Notes under the pieces: model-generated
Seen by the model: only the letters and a program-made list of their open reading frames with translations
Databases searched by the model: none
What the model was told of the DNA's origin: nothing
Part shown: positions 63,519 to 64,000 of the stretch, in pieces
Numbering within the stretch: the stretch's first letter is position 1
Layout: the number at the start of each line of letters is the position of its first letter
Made by a program: the position numbers and the translations under genes
NCBI RefSeq assembly: GCF_001427105.1
Contig: NZ_LMGI01000001.1
Span: 806,001 to 870,000 of the forward strand
DNA from: Sphingopyxis sp. Root154
GTDB taxonomy: Bacteria; Pseudomonadota; Alphaproteobacteria; Sphingomonadales; Sphingomonadaceae
Reading direction: 5' to 3'
Length of the DNA stretch: 64,000 nucleotides

Positions 63519-63608
63519 TTAGAAGCGTTCAGGCCGTGCGAGCACGGCAACGAGATAGATGAGAAGGCCGAGCGCGGTGGCGCCCGCGAGCCAGAGGTCG
63601 AGAGTCAT
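63519..63608 (-). CDS. kdpF: Potassium-transporting ATPase small subunit F
   Basis: A 29-residue single-helix membrane peptide, too short for many gene finders: MTLDLWLAGATALGLLIYLV followed by AVLARPERF. The ending LxRPERF is diagnostic of KdpF, which stabilises the KdpABC complex. It stands directly before kdpA and is preceded by AAGGAATG. Confidence 0.93.
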   Translation of the reverse strand: MTLDLWLAGATALGLLIYLVAVLARPERF

Positions 63609-63620
63609 GGACATCATTCC

Positions 63621-63704
63621 TTATGCGTCGTCGCACAGGCGCGCGTAGCCGAGGCTCGCGGCGAGCAAGGCGAGGATGATGCCGACCCAGATGAGATCCT
63701 GCAT
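63621..63704 (-). CDS. 27-residue membrane peptide, first gene of the kdp operon
   Basis: The frame ATG 63702-63704 to TAA encodes MQDLIWVGIILALLAASLGY followed by ARLCDDA: one hydrophobic helix with an acidic N-terminus and a Cys/Asp C-terminus. GGAG lies at the proper distance, and the stop is 12 bases before the kdpF ATG, so it is probably translated and co-transcribed. It is not KdpF, which follows. From memory, comparable short ORFs with a YxRxCD-type ending occur before kdpF in other proteobacteria; I could not verify this here. It may be an extra small subunit or a leader peptide. Confidence 0.65.
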   Translation of the reverse strand: MQDLIWVGIILALLAASLGYARLCDDA

Positions 63705-63780
63705 GGTTTTGCTCCAGCAAGGCGCTGGCCACGGGACGTGGCACGAGTCGTCTGCGGACTCCCAAATAGGTGAGGCGCGC

Positions 63781-63831
63781 GTTTGAATGCGAGAGACCGA
63801 AAGGGCGGCTCGCATAGTATTCTCATATGAT
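63781..63831 (-). promoter_or_regulatory. Kdp-type promoter box 3, upstream of the kdp operon
   Basis: Read on the plus strand: GTTTGAATG then CGAGAG (63790-63795), exactly 17 bases, then CATAGTAT (63813-63820), TCT and CATATGAT (63824-63831). This is the only candidate operator before the operon, about 75 bases upstream of the 27-residue ORF. The two 8-mers have an 11-bp period, and the layout matches boxes 1 and 2. Confidence 0.62.
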
Positions 63832-63993
63832 TTTGCAGATTTTCTGGCCGGTGAGCGCGGGCCGCGAAAACAAATGGAAATACAATGGGCGGCGCCCTTC
63901 CTCGATCTCGAATCCCTATGCGCCTCCCAATAGATTGCGGGCATCGAGTTCCGATCTTCGGGCATCGATTGAGTAGCCAAGGAGCATCTCACC

Positions 63994-64000
63994 ATGATTT
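63994..64000 (+). CDS. Start of a gene running off the window
   Basis: ATGATTT at the window end is preceded by AAGGAG at 63979-63984, a strong ribosome site at 9 bases. Only the first two codons are visible. The gene is divergent from kdp. Two copies of CGGGCATCGA with a 21-bp period (63938 and 63959) lie just upstream. Confidence 0.4.

Noticed and set aside
1..64000. CRISPR arrays, tRNA or rRNA genes, insertion sequences, phage genes
   Set aside because: No regularly spaced repeats, clover-leaf-like elements, transposase motifs or phage proteins were recognised on either strand.

Overview
The window looks like a chromosomal stretch from a Sphingomonadaceae alphaproteobacterium (Sphingopyxis, Sphingomonas or Novosphingobium type). 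The evidence is GC-rich codon use, five TonB-dependent receptors in the first 28 kb, Tat-exported enzymes paired with those receptors, and a Wzx/Wzy exopolysaccharide locus of sphingomonad style. The genus is an inference. I saw no rRNA, tRNA, CRISPR array, insertion sequence or phage gene.

Layout. (1) 0.25-3.35 kb: a TonB receptor followed by the decayed 5' end of a phoD-type alkaline phosphatase. (2) 3.36-14.8 kb: a catabolic block. On the minus strand lie an MFS carrier, a MarR regulator, a flavin-dependent monooxygenase of the acyl-CoA dehydrogenase fold, a Tat-exported sulfatase, a TonB receptor, an NAD(P)H:FMN reductase and a second MarR regulator. On the plus strand lie a TonB receptor and a DUF3237 protein. 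Two TTAG-N4-CTAA palindromes sit at its main promoters. The set suggests uptake, desulfation and hydroxylation of a sulfated, probably aromatic, compound. (3) 14.9-22.7 kb: an alpha-glucoside module of MFS carrier, TonB receptor, GH65 phosphorylase fused to beta-phosphoglucomutase, and LacI regulator. A perfect 23-bp-arm inverted repeat sits in front of the fusion gene. (4) 22.9-30.2 kb: an AlkX-like DNA glycosylase, a Tat-exported PLP enzyme with its TonB receptor, a LysR regulator and an acyl-CoA dehydrogenase.

(5) 30.2-54.0 kb: a large exopolysaccharide locus. It encodes precursor supply (GalU, UDP-glucose dehydrogenase, UDP-glucuronate epimerase), a polyprenyl-phosphate sugar transferase, five glycosyltransferases, flippase, polymerase, export lipoprotein, tyrosine autokinase, pyruvyl and acyl transferases, an outer-membrane barrel, a beta-helix protein and an aldehyde-dehydrogenase homologue that has lost its catalytic residues. 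Many neighbours overlap by ATGA or GTGA, so translation is probably coupled. (6) 54.1-63.8 kb: the kdpFABCDE high-affinity potassium operon with a 27-residue membrane peptide ahead of kdpF, plus a TorF-type outer-membrane protein and two small membrane proteins downstream of kdpE.

The most interesting signal is a shared promoter layout at three places in region 6: before the kdp operon, directly after kdpE, and before the TorF-type gene. Each has CGAGAG, exactly 17 bases, then CATA-type 8-mers with an 11-bp start-to-start period, as expected for an OmpR-family regulator such as KdpE. This points to a KdpE regulon extending to an outer-membrane protein and small membrane proteins. The other leading candidates are the dead aldehyde dehydrogenase in the polysaccharide locus and the MarR-controlled sulfatase/monooxygenase block.
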